Assembly: GCF_027533625.1 (NCBI RefSeq)
Contig: NZ_JAQAGZ010000002.1
Coordinates: 1-64,000, forward strand
Length of the DNA stretch: 64,000 nt
Reading direction: 5' to 3'
Origin: Paenibacillus gyeongsangnamensis
Lineage (GTDB): Bacteria; Bacillota; Bacilli; Paenibacillales; NBRC-103111
Numbering within the stretch: the stretch's first letter is position 1; every line of letters starts with the position of its first letter. The notes under the pieces were generated by a model, which saw nothing but the letters and a program-made list of their open reading frames with translations, ran no database searches and was not told the DNA's origin. The translations under genes and the position numbers were made by a program. Below, piece by piece: positions 44,870 through 54,839 of this stretch.

Positions 44870-46055
44870 CTGTCACTACACCGTCCTTGACTTTCAGCTC
44901 GCCCTTGAAGGCTTTTTGAAGAAGTGCCTGGAAGTTGGATTCTAGGTGTTGGAGTGATTGGTAATAACTTTTTTTCTGTACTTCAATTTTAGAGACAATT
45001 ATCGCAAATTTCCTTTGTAACTCAATAGGAGGAGTAATAAAATCAATATCTTTCACTTGTTCCATCGGCGGAAAATTTGGAATGCCACTACCACGACTTA
45101 CACCAAATAGAATGTTTTGAATGCCTTCATGTCTAAATAAATACTTAAAGAAGGTATTATTCATTATGTTTTGATCCAAAGTAATTTTCAAAAGGGCTTG
45201 ATTTATTATACCTTTCTTCGCATCACGTGGGACTTCTGCTATTCTGCCAAGTGTTACACCCGAGCAACTTACAATTAAATCACCCGGAAAAACTTCAAAT
45301 GCTTTTAATTCCTCAAACTTATCACCATCAATAAAATATCGGGCCATTGTAAATTCATCATTTATAGCATGATATTGTTCATAAACCAGATAACCATTTT
45401 TTACAAACATGTCTTTTTTTAATGCACCACCAAAAGGCCCCCTCTTTATTGCATACTTGTCCTTTGACACAAAATCAGGTAGCTTTTTCTTACAAAAGCT
45501 ATAATCATTTTTTATTGGGTCTCCAAACATATCCCAAAATACAGCTAGAATTAATTCATCAATTTTGGAAATTGCGTCTTGCCGCTTATCAATTAAAGTT
45601 TGGGCTTTGTCTAGAATATATGCAATTTCTTTTTGTTGCTCAAACGAAGGTAGAGGAACTTCAATATCTTCTAAAACTTTTTTTTGAATATGTGGAATTG
45701 TCGCCCCAGTACAATTTTCTCTTAGAAATAAACTCTTTGATCGAAGAAACTTTGCTATATAAGGGATATAGTTATTGGAATCCCGTGGTCTTAATACGGC
45801 TAATGTACTGCCTATGATCCCTGTAAGATTATAACCAATCGTTCCCGCATTGGCACCGTCCCAAGCAATTAATACATCATTACTTGTTACGTATACGCCA
45901 TTATCAATTTTGTTTACCATTTTGATGTTGTTGTCATTTCGTAGGTCTTCAATCTGTATATAACGAACCATCTCGTTCGCATCATTTGCTTGAGTCTCTT
46001 CATATTTTTTTCCTTTAGCAATTGTAAATAAATCTCCAATCCTTCTAACTCTCAC
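44847..46055 (-). CDS. hsdS: Type I restriction specificity subunit S
   Basis: A protein of 402 residues with two target-recognition domains, each followed by a conserved helix: PLPSFEQQKEIAYILDKAQT (about 134-153) and PPIELQRKFAIIVSKIE (about 345-361). The N-terminal TRD has DVLIAWDGANAGTIGYNL and the second GDLIVSCSGVTLGRIAEV, typical of HsdS. The GTG start overlaps the hsdM stop (GTGA). The two half-sites recognised cannot be predicted. Its base composition is lower in GC than that of hsdM and hsdR, as often seen for exchanged TRDs. Confidence 0.9.
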   Translation of the reverse strand: MRVRRIGDLFTIAKGKKYEETQANDANEMVRYIQIEDLRNDNNIKMVNKIDNGVYVTSNDVLIAWDGANAGTIGYNLTGIIGSTLAVLRPRDSNNYIPYIAKFLRSKSLFLRENCTGATIPHIQKKVLEDIEVPLPSFEQQKEIAYILDKAQTLIDKRQDAISKIDELILAVFWDMFGDPIKNDYSFCKKKLPDFVSKDKYAIKRGPFGGALKKDMFVKNGYLVYEQYHAINDEFTMARYFIDGDKFEELKAFEVFPGDLIVSCSGVTLGRIAEVPRDAKKGIINQALLKITLDQNIMNNTFFKYLFRHEGIQNILFGVSRGSGIPNFPPMEQVKDIDFITPPIELQRKFAIIVSKIEVQKKSYYQSLQHLESNFQALLQKAFKGELKVKDGVVTDERFAVI

Positions 46056-47506
46056 CCTAACAGCGCCTCCAGTTCCTCGAGCCCTTCAACAATTTCTTCC
46101 TCTAGTTGCTTGATCGAAGCAAGAATAGCTTTCGGGTCCTCGTACTGAACTTCCTCATACTCTGTTGCCTTGTAGCGATTTATACTGAGATCATAGGCAT
46201 TGGAGCGAATCTCATCGACCGGAACCAGGAACGATTTCTCCGTGCGTTTACGCTCTTTCTCTGCATCCCAATTACCAAAACGCCCCACAATATCGGGGAT
46301 ATCATTCGCCTCAATCGGATTCCGCTTGTCATCAAGCGAATAACCGTCCGCTTTCATATCATAGAACCATACGTAATCCGTCCCGCCAGCACCTGTCTTG
46401 GTGAAGATCATAATGGCTGTCGACACCCCGGCATAGGGCTTAAATACACCGCTTGGCATCGATATAATAGCTTCCAGCTTGTGATTCTCGACGATCTCCT
46501 TGCGAATATCTTTATGAGCTGTACTGTTACCGAACAAAACTCCATCGGGCACAATGGAAGCGCAGCGACCACCGACCTTGAGCATTCGAAGGAAGAGGGC
46601 AAGGAACAGCAACTCTGTCTTTTTTGTGCGGGTCACACGCAGTAGATCCGCTGCTACCGCATCCGTATCAAGCGACCCTTTAAACGGCGGATTGGCTAAG
46701 ATTAGTGTATATTTGTCTTTGTCGGTATTATTTTCATTCAGGGAATCGCGATATTCGATATTCGGGTTATCCACTCCATGAAGCAGCATATTCATAGCCC
46801 CGATGCGCAACATCGTACGGTCCATATCGAAACCGTAGAACATATGATTGTTGAAATGCTCCTTCAAGCCCTGAATCAGAAATAGATCGGCATGATGGTC
46901 ACGCAAATATTCTCCTGCAGCAACCAGAAAACCCGCCGATCCTGCAGCCGGGTCACAAATGATATCTTCCGGTGTCGGCTTCATCAAAGCAACCATCATA
47001 TCGATAATGTGTCTTGGCGTACGGAATTGGCCGTTCGTTCCAGCTGTAGCTACCTTGGATAATAGATACTCATATAAATCCCCTTTGGTATCCCTATCCT
47101 TCATATCAATCGATTCAATGCCCTCGACAATGCGTACAAGCATATTGGGAGTCGGAATCATAAAGATGGCATCGCCCATATATTTGGCATAGGCTGAATC
47201 CTTGTCTCCATGAAGTGACTTAATGAACGGAAATACTTCATTGGAAACAACATCATACATACGCTGCGGATCAAGATTCTTAAAGTGATTCCAACGCAAA
47301 TACTTCTTATCATTTGGAAATAGTCCGGTAAACGGTACCGATAGCAGCATGGACTCATTTTCCTTACGTGTCTCCGCTTCATCAAGACCTTTAATGAACA
47401 ACAAATATGTAAACTGTTCGATTACGCTTAATGGATTGGTAATGCCGCCGGTCCAGAAAGTCTCCCAAATCCGGTCTACTTTTTGCCTTAATTCACCTGT
47501 AATCAT
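46052..47506 (-). CDS. hsdM: Type I restriction DNA methyltransferase subunit M
   Basis: A protein of 484 residues. The SAM-binding motif is IICDPAAGSAGFLVAAGEYL (about 182-201) and the adenine-methylase catalytic motif IV is NPPF in LILANPPFKGS (about 270). The N-terminal HsdM_N bundle includes VIEQFTYLLFIKGLDEAE. AGAGGAG precedes the ATG. It begins 33 bases after the AddA-like gene, so the restriction genes may be co-transcribed with the helicase-nuclease pair. Confidence 0.93.
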   Translation of the reverse strand: MITGELRQKVDRIWETFWTGGITNPLSVIEQFTYLLFIKGLDEAETRKENESMLLSVPFTGLFPNDKKYLRWNHFKNLDPQRMYDVVSNEVFPFIKSLHGDKDSAYAKYMGDAIFMIPTPNMLVRIVEGIESIDMKDRDTKGDLYEYLLSKVATAGTNGQFRTPRHIIDMMVALMKPTPEDIICDPAAGSAGFLVAAGEYLRDHHADLFLIQGLKEHFNNHMFYGFDMDRTMLRIGAMNMLLHGVDNPNIEYRDSLNENNTDKDKYTLILANPPFKGSLDTDAVAADLLRVTRTKKTELLFLALFLRMLKVGGRCASIVPDGVLFGNSTAHKDIRKEIVENHKLEAIISMPSGVFKPYAGVSTAIMIFTKTGAGGTDYVWFYDMKADGYSLDDKRNPIEANDIPDIVGRFGNWDAEKERKRTEKSFLVPVDEIRSNAYDLSINRYKATEYEEVQYEDPKAILASIKQLEEEIVEGLEELEALLG

Positions 47507-47539
47507 AACGTTCTCCTCTATATGTAGATTCTTGTCTAA

Positions 47540-50500
47540 TTATACAACAGACTGCCCTAATATGACATATTTCTGCGGACTAACAAAATATAATCCAGCT
47601 TCCTTCACCCGATAACCGAACGTCTCAGACCAGGCCTTAGCATAAGCCTGCACCTGTGGCGAATAGAACCGGACAAACTGCTGCAATTTGCCCTCAAGCT
47701 GATCGGTCTTGAAGTCGACAATCACCCAGCCATCCTCTTCTTCAAAGGCGAAGTCAATTACACCCTTCACTAAGAGATAAAAGTAGCTATTGGATTGTTT
47801 CGTTAATGCCGCGGCAGCTGTTTCGGACATCGTCTGCTCGGTTGCGGGAAAAGGCGTTGCCTCCCCATTTCTCTGATGCATCATGATCGGGATCTCAAAC
47901 AACCTCTGCTTAGCTCGTTGACTACGTTGCCAGAGTTCACTGTCTAGAACTTCTCGGAGTATTGGCAGAGCATCTCCCGCATTCTTCTCTGCAACCCCCT
48001 CGATCTGGCAGAGATATTGAACGTACGCAGGCAATTCACTCATCGGAAGGCCTTTTCCAACCGCCTCAAGCCCCTTATGTATTACGCTGCCGAATGATTG
48101 TCCTCGCCCATTGGCTGACCATTCCGGCGTGTCGGCCATCCCCTTCGTCAGTCCGGTTACGGTTGCTTCCGTGTAAGTAGGATGGCGCAGCTGATGAAAC
48201 ACTTGCTCCCTCTGAGCCAAGTAAGCCTCCAAATCAACAGATGCGACATCTCGTTCCATTTCCCCATCACACTCGAGAGTCCCGACATCCGTTTCCGGAA
48301 CATCCAACTCCCGGATAAGCTCCATCCCATCCATGAGCGGACTCCAAGGGCACTTAGCTGGCTGCTCAGGGTAGAGACTGACTACTAGCACTTGTTTCGC
48401 CCGCGTCGCCGCGACATAGAGAAGCCGATCCCGCTCCGCCTGCATGAATGCTCGCTCTCGCACACTCATCGCGTCCCAGCCAACCGGCTGGGCAATCGTT
48501 TCCTTCTGAAATCCTTTCGCTTGCTGCATCAGGAAATAGCCCGCAGCCGTGGCCTCCGAACGATCAACGAACTGATCAGCGTCATGATCCTTGTCTCCGC
48601 AAGGACAAGCGAGAAACACGACAGGCGCTTCCAGTCCTTTTGCCTTATGCACGTTCATGATCCGTACCGCTTGACCCTTGCCCGCGTAGAGACTGGCGGT
48701 TTCTATACCCTGGCTCTCCCGAATGGCCGAAATTGCCTGCGTCAGTTCATGCCAATCCGATGCAAGCAAGGCGTCACGCTGCAAGAGCTCCATCATCTTG
48801 AGCAATGTTCCCGACCGGTTGGCACCTGCTTCTTGCACGGTAGAATAAGGTAGAAGACCAGTGTCCTCGATGATGCGGTGCAAAGCGGCCCATGCTGGCA
48901 ATTCTTTGACCCAGTCGGCATATTCACGCATTTTCCAAAATGCAGCGGCAACTAGATTGCCTTGTTCTGCTTCTTCCTCCGGCAGCCGATAGATCGACCA
49001 CGAATTCCCTTGGGAGCGATACACCATCAGATCCTTGTCGCTAATACCGAATAGGGGTCCGCGCAGGACGCTCAGCATCGCCACCTGGTCGGACGGATCG
49101 GCCAGATAAAGGGCCAATTGTCCCAACGTATGAAGCTCGGGATATAAGGCAGAGCTTCCTATCGTTTCCGCGGCTACGCCCCTCTTCTCTAGCTCTTCCG
49201 CGTATAGGTGCAAATAATGCCTTGTTCTTGTCAATATCAGAAAATCACTGGGCCGCGCCTCTCTATACACCCAAGTTGCGCCATCCCGTTCCTGAATGTG
49301 CATATTAGCATCTCGGCAAGCCCACGCGATGGTTGCGGCAATACGCTCTGCGTCAACTTCCGCTACTGCATCCTTGCCTCCCGGAATTTTCGGATACGTA
49401 AGCGCATAGATCCCGTGGTTCGCTTTCTTGCTTGCTTGGGGATTGGGTATATTCGTTTCCATCTGGACATACGCCGCTTGAACATCGCTTTCCCGAACGG
49501 GAAGCTTGCCGACAAATTGCCCGTTCACAAAAGCGCCGATCGCATCGACGGAGCGGAAATTGCTGTTCAAGTGAAGCACATCTCCACATGCCTGAATCCG
49601 TGACTTTACCTCGTTATAGATGGAAATATCCGCGCGGCGGAAACGATAGATGGACTGTTTCGGGTCGCCCACAACGAACAAGGAGCCTGGCTTGGGCGTA
49701 AGCTTTCGCCAATTCCGTTCTTTCGGGACATCGCTCTCTCCCGTTAAGAGAAACATCATTTCCGCTTGGACCGGGTCGGTGTCCTGGAACTCATCGACCA
49801 TGAGACGTTGGTAACGCCCGGCGAAAAACGTACGAACCTCCGGGTAATCACGCAGCAGACAGCATGCATACATCAAAAGATCCTGGAAGTTCAGCTTTCC
49901 AGCCTGCAATCGCCGTTTCCTGCAATAATCCAACGCTGGTAAGACAAATTGAATGACCTTCGGATACAAGTATTCCCGCCACAATTGAAGAAAAGGGTAG
50001 AGGACCGTGATCTGCCAATCGTGAAATTGTTCGGAGATGGCTTTGGCTTGCTTCTTCTCCGTCCACTTGTACTGCTTCACATCTAGTTTGAAGTCAAACA
50101 TCTTCGCTAGCGTAAGCATCAGCCTATCGTCCTGATCCTTCGACAAGCGCAGCATGCGATTCGCAGCACGCAGTTTAGCCTGAAGATTATCCCAACCCTT
50201 CTCCGGTTCAGCCGTCGGCATAAACCTGCTTGCTTCTTCAATCATGGGAAGCAGGGAGAGCCGGATCAGGTTGAACTCAGGACGTTGAACCGGTTCACAA
50301 GGGATCTGGAGGTCCGTAAAAAGAGATACCCGATCATAGACATTTTTCAGAATGCTGACATCGATGTCCACCTCGCCAAAGGAAGCAAGAGCCTCACTAT
50401 CTTCCTCCTGTAACCGAATCAGATATTCATCCCAGCATTGATCGTGGAACGCACGATTCATCTCTTCGTCCATTTCTTCAAAAGTAGGGTCCAATCCGGC

Positions 50501-50854
50501 CTCAATCGGACGCCCGCGAAGCATGGAGGAGCAGAACGCATGGATCGTTCCGATGAAGATTTGGTCTAAATTGGATAAAGCTTCTTCCAATCGATCTCTA
50601 GTTTCGCCTTCAACATCAGCCGCTTTCCGTTCCAAAGCAATGCGGAAACGCTCCTTCATCTCATCCGCCGCTTTATTCGTAAAGGTGATCGCCGCAATCT
50701 GCTCGATTTTAGCCGTACCGGTCTCGATGAGCGCCAGCAATCGGCCTACCAAGCTGGTTGTCTTGCCCGATCCTGCACCAGCTTCTACCAGAAAAGTACT
50801 ATCAAGCTCTTCCAATATCCTCGTTCTAGCGTGTTGATCGGACGGTTCATTCAA
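47540..50854 (-). CDS. AddA/UvrD-like helicase-nuclease
   Basis: A protein of 1104 residues. SF1 motifs: FLVEAGAGSGKTTSLVGR (Walker A about 25-33), AAITFTNKAADEMKERF, RLMVDEFQDTDPVQAEMM (motif II), FVVGDPKQSIYRFRRADI (motif III), VRIMNVHKAKGLEAPVVFL (motif V) and LLYVAATRAKQVLVV (motif VI). The C-terminal RecB-type nuclease shows GVIDFAFEEEDGWVIVDFKT, with D-D-x-K residues. It starts at TTG with GGAGG 9 bases upstream, overlapping the AddB-like gene by 8 bases. The host should have its own addAB elsewhere; in this island the pair more likely serves defence or recombination. Shorter than typical AddA (about 1230). Confidence 0.85.
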   Translation of the reverse strand: MNEPSDQHARTRILEELDSTFLVEAGAGSGKTTSLVGRLLALIETGTAKIEQIAAITFTNKAADEMKERFRIALERKAADVEGETRDRLEEALSNLDQIFIGTIHAFCSSMLRGRPIEAGLDPTFEEMDEEMNRAFHDQCWDEYLIRLQEEDSEALASFGEVDIDVSILKNVYDRVSLFTDLQIPCEPVQRPEFNLIRLSLLPMIEEASRFMPTAEPEKGWDNLQAKLRAANRMLRLSKDQDDRLMLTLAKMFDFKLDVKQYKWTEKKQAKAISEQFHDWQITVLYPFLQLWREYLYPKVIQFVLPALDYCRKRRLQAGKLNFQDLLMYACCLLRDYPEVRTFFAGRYQRLMVDEFQDTDPVQAEMMFLLTGESDVPKERNWRKLTPKPGSLFVVGDPKQSIYRFRRADISIYNEVKSRIQACGDVLHLNSNFRSVDAIGAFVNGQFVGKLPVRESDVQAAYVQMETNIPNPQASKKANHGIYALTYPKIPGGKDAVAEVDAERIAATIAWACRDANMHIQERDGATWVYREARPSDFLILTRTRHYLHLYAEELEKRGVAAETIGSSALYPELHTLGQLALYLADPSDQVAMLSVLRGPLFGISDKDLMVYRSQGNSWSIYRLPEEEAEQGNLVAAAFWKMREYADWVKELPAWAALHRIIEDTGLLPYSTVQEAGANRSGTLLKMMELLQRDALLASDWHELTQAISAIRESQGIETASLYAGKGQAVRIMNVHKAKGLEAPVVFLACPCGDKDHDADQFVDRSEATAAGYFLMQQAKGFQKETIAQPVGWDAMSVRERAFMQAERDRLLYVAATRAKQVLVVSLYPEQPAKCPWSPLMDGMELIRELDVPETDVGTLECDGEMERDVASVDLEAYLAQREQVFHQLRHPTYTEATVTGLTKGMADTPEWSANGRGQSFGSVIHKGLEAVGKGLPMSELPAYVQYLCQIEGVAEKNAGDALPILREVLDSELWQRSQRAKQRLFEIPIMMHQRNGEATPFPATEQTMSETAAAALTKQSNSYFYLLVKGVIDFAFEEEDGWVIVDFKTDQLEGKLQQFVRFYSPQVQAYAKAWSETFGYRVKEAGLYFVSPQKYVILGQSVV

Positions 50855-53804
50855 GGTTCTCCACCTCCAGCAGCGTGAGCAGCAGCTCCGTATTCACTTC
50901 ATCCTCTCGTTTATGGACCATCATCTCTGCGTGATCCCCGCATACAGCCGCATAGTCGCAATAGCGACAGGCCCCCGTACCCGATGCAGGAATAAACACT
51001 CCTTGTTCCATCGACGAAAGAATTCTCCGGATCACCTCGGTAACCCGGTGACGTTCACTTTGTGACCGTGCAATCACTTGCCCTTGTCCCCGTTCGCTCG
51101 GAAAGACATAAGCCGCTTCAATCACTTTTGCATCAGAATCCAAACCCGTTTGCTGCATCCAAAGCTCTGTACCCCAAGCATAAAGCGCGTGCTGAAGCTG
51201 TGTGCCGCCGACGAACACACCATTTTCCTTGTAAGGGCGGGGGCTGCCGGTCTTGTAATCGATAATGCGATATTGATGCGGCGCGACTTGATCGATTCGG
51301 TCGACGATGCCGCGCAGCGAAATGGTCATGCCGTCTTCAAGCTCAAGGCGCAGCGGCTGTCCGTCCACGATGAGCTCTTGTTCGAAAAACCGCGGAGTTG
51401 TCTTACCCTGCACTTCCATTCGAAAGAACACTTCCACATCCCGGAGCATCGCTTGCCGCTCCTTCTCAAACACATGAGGGCTCGGTGCCGGAATCCGCTC
51501 AGCATACGCATGAATGGTTGCCTCCGCGATCCGAAGCAGTAGGGTATAATCGTGCGTAATCGGCATGACATGACTTGCACAGACTTCTGTCATATAACGC
51601 CGATAAACCTCGTGCAGCAGCGAGCCTCTTTCATTCGGCTTCAGCCAGGAGGTACGATCAAATGTCACCTGATCTTTCACGCGAATCCCCAATACATATT
51701 GGAAAAAATAACGCATCGGACATTCCGCATACTTTTCCAACTGACTGGCACTAAGCGTCCGTTCGGACAGGCCTCTCCAATAAGCAGTCCATTCTTCCCC
51801 CGCTATATATCCGTCATGCTCCGTCACTTGTGTGCAACCGCGTGCTTCAAGGGCCGTTCTGCCTCGATGGAGCACAGGATAGACCGATTCAATGACGGCC
51901 TGCCGGTCCCTCTGAAGGCTTGCATGCGAATGGATATGCCCAAAAACGGCTCCGTCCAATGGCAATTTATTTGGTTCAGCAGAGGAAGACTTTTCTACAT
52001 CCAAATATCCGACCGGTTCCCCTAAGCTATGGTGCAGCGTCTCATAGTCCGCATTTGGCTCCCCCGTTGCTTTTCGGAATACCTGTAGAAGCTGAAAAGC
52101 CGGACTTATAGTCGTTCCTTCGGCCAGGTCATACGACGAGAAGCTCAATGTAAGCTCGCCGCTCATCATCCCAAGCCGTCCATCGCGATGGCGCTGCCGT
52201 TCCCTTTGTCTCTGCACCGCTGTTTGCAGCTCAGGGCCGATCCGTCTGCATTCCTCATCGAGCAGCATGGGATTTTGCCGGATATTCCCGGACCACAAAC
52301 GTTCATCCATCCCGAGCAGAAACGAGTGTTTTCTCCCGCTGATCCCCCCATTTACCAAACTCGATACGTACAAGGAGCCGGGCTTGGGCAGCGGTTGCAC
52401 CCCGACTCGAAGCTCCTGCAGCATTTCCCTGACATATAAGAACCCTTGTTGTATTGGCATCGAGTCCGGCACGGGACATTCCTGCAACTCCTTGCCCATA
52501 TCTTTCATCTCCTGCCGAACGATCGCATCCTCTTCCACTCTGCACACGCCGAATCGATCCAGGATTTTAACGAGCCATCCCCAAATGCTTGCAGGAGAGC
52601 AGAGCGCCGCTTCGTCTGGAAACAAATCTCCTAAAAGGTTAGCAAGATACGCTTTTATCTCTTCTTCCCGCTGTAGATGTTCTGTCCGCTCCTGTTCTAC
52701 AGGTCTTTCATCTGAATCCTCCTGGGAGCGAACATACTCTGCCCCCAGCAATTTGATATACCGTTCTTTCCCCCAGCCGATTCCACTTTTCTCCAGGGTT
52801 CGAATGCAATCTACATTCGAAATCCCTTGATCACGATCGGACAAAGTAATCAATTGCTGCTGTAGCATCGATACGAGCAGCCGCACCTGGTAACCAGACT
52901 CCAACCAGTTCAGCAGGAAATGTGCGGCTCTTCCCATTCCGGATGTGATCACAGGCAGCCCATTTGCAAAGGAACAGGAAAGATCAAGAGAAGCACACAT
53001 GGTTGAAATAGCCACCGCATATTCTTCATCCGGGACGATCATCTCTACTTCATCCAATGGAATCCGACCCTGAATGATTCGTCTAAATGCTTCACGAACC
53101 TCAGCCAGCTTCCCTGTCGCATGATAGAACTGAACCTCGCCGAACGGCAATGCGGAGTTGACGTCAGTGAAGGAGGCATCCGTTTTAATTCTCGTCATCC
53201 GGCTATTGGACAACCGCTCCAGCATCCGGGCGGAAACCAGTGGAAGCGGCATAGGGTCTGGGAGGATAAGCTCCACGTTATCCGGCAATTGGGCTGGTAG
53301 ATACGGCAAAAGGCCAGGAAAATCGGTCCAGTTTCGCTGTTTCAGGAAACCCTCATACGCTGACAGTACCTTTCGCACATAGCAGCCTTTTTGCTGACTC
53401 AAAAAATGATTGTCTCGAAGCTCCTCCGCTCTCACTCCAGCACGACGCAGATCCATAATCGCTTTGTGAACATGCATAGCAATACCGGGCTTAACTTGAT
53501 CCATGGAGATGTAGGAATCCCGCTCAGAAGCCATTTGTTCCATGACATAATGGATGATCCAAAAAGACCGCTGCTCCCCGATTAACGTCAGCCCTTGTTT
53601 ATACAGCGAGAACTCAACTTGACTTCTTACAAAGGACTGAACCGTATGGACCTCGACGTTCATAACGGGCCCTAATTCCCGGCATATTCGCATAAGCCAG
53701 GACTGCCCTTCCATATAGGAAGGAGCGATCACAATCTTGCGGCGAAACGGCTCTTTACGGATTTCATCAAACAAGCGTCCTAGAAACGTGCCTTCTATTT
53801 TCAC
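50847..53804 (-). CDS. AddB-like PD-(D/E)xK nuclease with probable iron-sulphur cluster
   Basis: A protein of about 985 residues. It starts VKIEGTFLGRLFDEIRKEPF; the N-terminal and middle parts are helicase-like but without a clear Walker A, as in the diverged AddB relatives. Near the C-terminus are SASQLEKYAECPMRYFFQYV and GIVDRIDQVAPHQYRIIDYK (nuclease D...D-Y-K), then CRYCDYAAVCGD. The four cysteines (one in YAECPM, three in the last motif) are those that hold the 4Fe-4S cluster in AddB. I chose the GTG at 53802-53804 with AAGGAAGG 8 bases upstream rather than a frame open to 53870, which runs over the WYL gene. Confidence 0.82.
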   Translation of the reverse strand: MKIEGTFLGRLFDEIRKEPFRRKIVIAPSYMEGQSWLMRICRELGPVMNVEVHTVQSFVRSQVEFSLYKQGLTLIGEQRSFWIIHYVMEQMASERDSYISMDQVKPGIAMHVHKAIMDLRRAGVRAEELRDNHFLSQQKGCYVRKVLSAYEGFLKQRNWTDFPGLLPYLPAQLPDNVELILPDPMPLPLVSARMLERLSNSRMTRIKTDASFTDVNSALPFGEVQFYHATGKLAEVREAFRRIIQGRIPLDEVEMIVPDEEYAVAISTMCASLDLSCSFANGLPVITSGMGRAAHFLLNWLESGYQVRLLVSMLQQQLITLSDRDQGISNVDCIRTLEKSGIGWGKERYIKLLGAEYVRSQEDSDERPVEQERTEHLQREEEIKAYLANLLGDLFPDEAALCSPASIWGWLVKILDRFGVCRVEEDAIVRQEMKDMGKELQECPVPDSMPIQQGFLYVREMLQELRVGVQPLPKPGSLYVSSLVNGGISGRKHSFLLGMDERLWSGNIRQNPMLLDEECRRIGPELQTAVQRQRERQRHRDGRLGMMSGELTLSFSSYDLAEGTTISPAFQLLQVFRKATGEPNADYETLHHSLGEPVGYLDVEKSSSAEPNKLPLDGAVFGHIHSHASLQRDRQAVIESVYPVLHRGRTALEARGCTQVTEHDGYIAGEEWTAYWRGLSERTLSASQLEKYAECPMRYFFQYVLGIRVKDQVTFDRTSWLKPNERGSLLHEVYRRYMTEVCASHVMPITHDYTLLLRIAEATIHAYAERIPAPSPHVFEKERQAMLRDVEVFFRMEVQGKTTPRFFEQELIVDGQPLRLELEDGMTISLRGIVDRIDQVAPHQYRIIDYKTGSPRPYKENGVFVGGTQLQHALYAWGTELWMQQTGLDSDAKVIEAAYVFPSERGQGQVIARSQSERHRVTEVIRRILSSMEQGVFIPASGTGACRYCDYAAVCGDHAEMMVHKREDEVNTELLLTLLEVENLE

Positions 53805-53845
53805 CAGGAACACCTTCCTTTTGTTTATCGCACAGCATTCGCACC

Positions 53846-54799
53846 TTACAACCCGTACAACTGTCCCCAACGCTGCAGCTGTTCCTTAAACTTTTCCCGC
53901 ACAAATGCAGGCTCCAAAATCTCCGCCGAAGGTCCGTACTGAACTACCCAATTCATAAATTCCCGCTCATGGTTAACGGTGACCTCGAATAATAAGCTGC
54001 CGTCCGGCAGATCGGTCATCTTCGGTCTCACGAACAATTCTTCTTCCTTCACATACCGTACGACGTCCGGATGAAATTTGATCTTGAAGGTGATTAAGGA
54101 ATCCCCGCGTTCAATGGACCAGGTGTGCTTCATATAATGAGCGATGTTAAAATCACCTTTATCGAAACGATTACCTGTCAACTCTACATGGCGGAAACGG
54201 CTGATCCGAAACGTGCGAATTTCCCGCTTGGCACGACAATAGCCGATCAGATAAAACTGTTGATCACGTGGAACTAGGCAATACGGATCAATTTCGCGCT
54301 CCGTCAATTCATTCCGGCTTTGTGTATGGTAAACAGCCCTGATCGTTTTGCTGGCGATGATCGCTTCCATGATGAGTAGCAAGAAGTTGGTATGGTTCTC
54401 CCGATAAGCTGGAGTCCCCTTTTGAATCATATCCGCGACATTTTCCAATGTATCGTAGTGTTTCCGGGTTTCTTTTACATGGGTCGCCATCACCTTGTCA
54501 TAGGCGGATTCAAATCCTGGAGGCAATTTGCTGGTGTCGAGCACGGAGGGCAAGACAGAAAACACCAACGCTTCCTGCTCCGTGAAATTAAGCGGGTACA
54601 TGGCGAAATTCCCAACAAAACGGTATCCTTTTCCATAACCTTCATTCGTAATTGGTGCAATCAAATCCAAAATTCTCATATCTCTGTAAATCGTTCGATC
54701 CGTGGTCTCGCATTTATCCGCCAGCTCCTTGGCCGAAATTCCCGGATTAGCTTGTATAGCAAGCAGCATTTTATGGAGCCGTATCACTTTATCTGACAT
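53846..54799 (-). CDS. WYL-domain transcriptional regulator
   Basis: A protein of 317 residues. The N-terminal winged HTH includes ISAKELADKCETTDRTIYRD (about 21-40), and the WYL domain spans about 140-215 with IDPYCLVPRDQQFYLIGYCR and IRTFRISRFRHVEL. A WCX-type C-terminal domain ends the protein. WYL proteins bind nucleic-acid or nucleotide ligands and often repress defence genes until damage or phage DNA is sensed. It lies just upstream of the AddB/AddA/hsd genes and just downstream of the HIRAN gene; AGGAGA precedes the ATG. Most likely the local regulator. Confidence 0.85.
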   Translation of the reverse strand: MSDKVIRLHKMLLAIQANPGISAKELADKCETTDRTIYRDMRILDLIAPITNEGYGKGYRFVGNFAMYPLNFTEQEALVFSVLPSVLDTSKLPPGFESAYDKVMATHVKETRKHYDTLENVADMIQKGTPAYRENHTNFLLLIMEAIIASKTIRAVYHTQSRNELTEREIDPYCLVPRDQQFYLIGYCRAKREIRTFRISRFRHVELTGNRFDKGDFNIAHYMKHTWSIERGDSLITFKIKFHPDVVRYVKEEELFVRPKMTDLPDGSLLFEVTVNHEREFMNWVVQYGPSAEILEPAFVREKFKEQLQRWGQLYGL

Positions 54800-54839
54800 A
54801 TCGCGTCTCCTGTCATGGCATATGTAATGTAAATCCTTA

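Noticed and set aside
48392-52830. Several plus-strand frames of 120-190 codons opposite the AddA/AddB-like genes
   Set aside because: They are antisense shadows in GC-richer coding sequence, without family motifs or ribosome sites.
53805-53870. Longer AddB-like start at 53870
   Set aside because: It overlaps the end of the WYL gene and has no ribosome site; the GTG at 53804 has AAGGAAGG at correct spacing.
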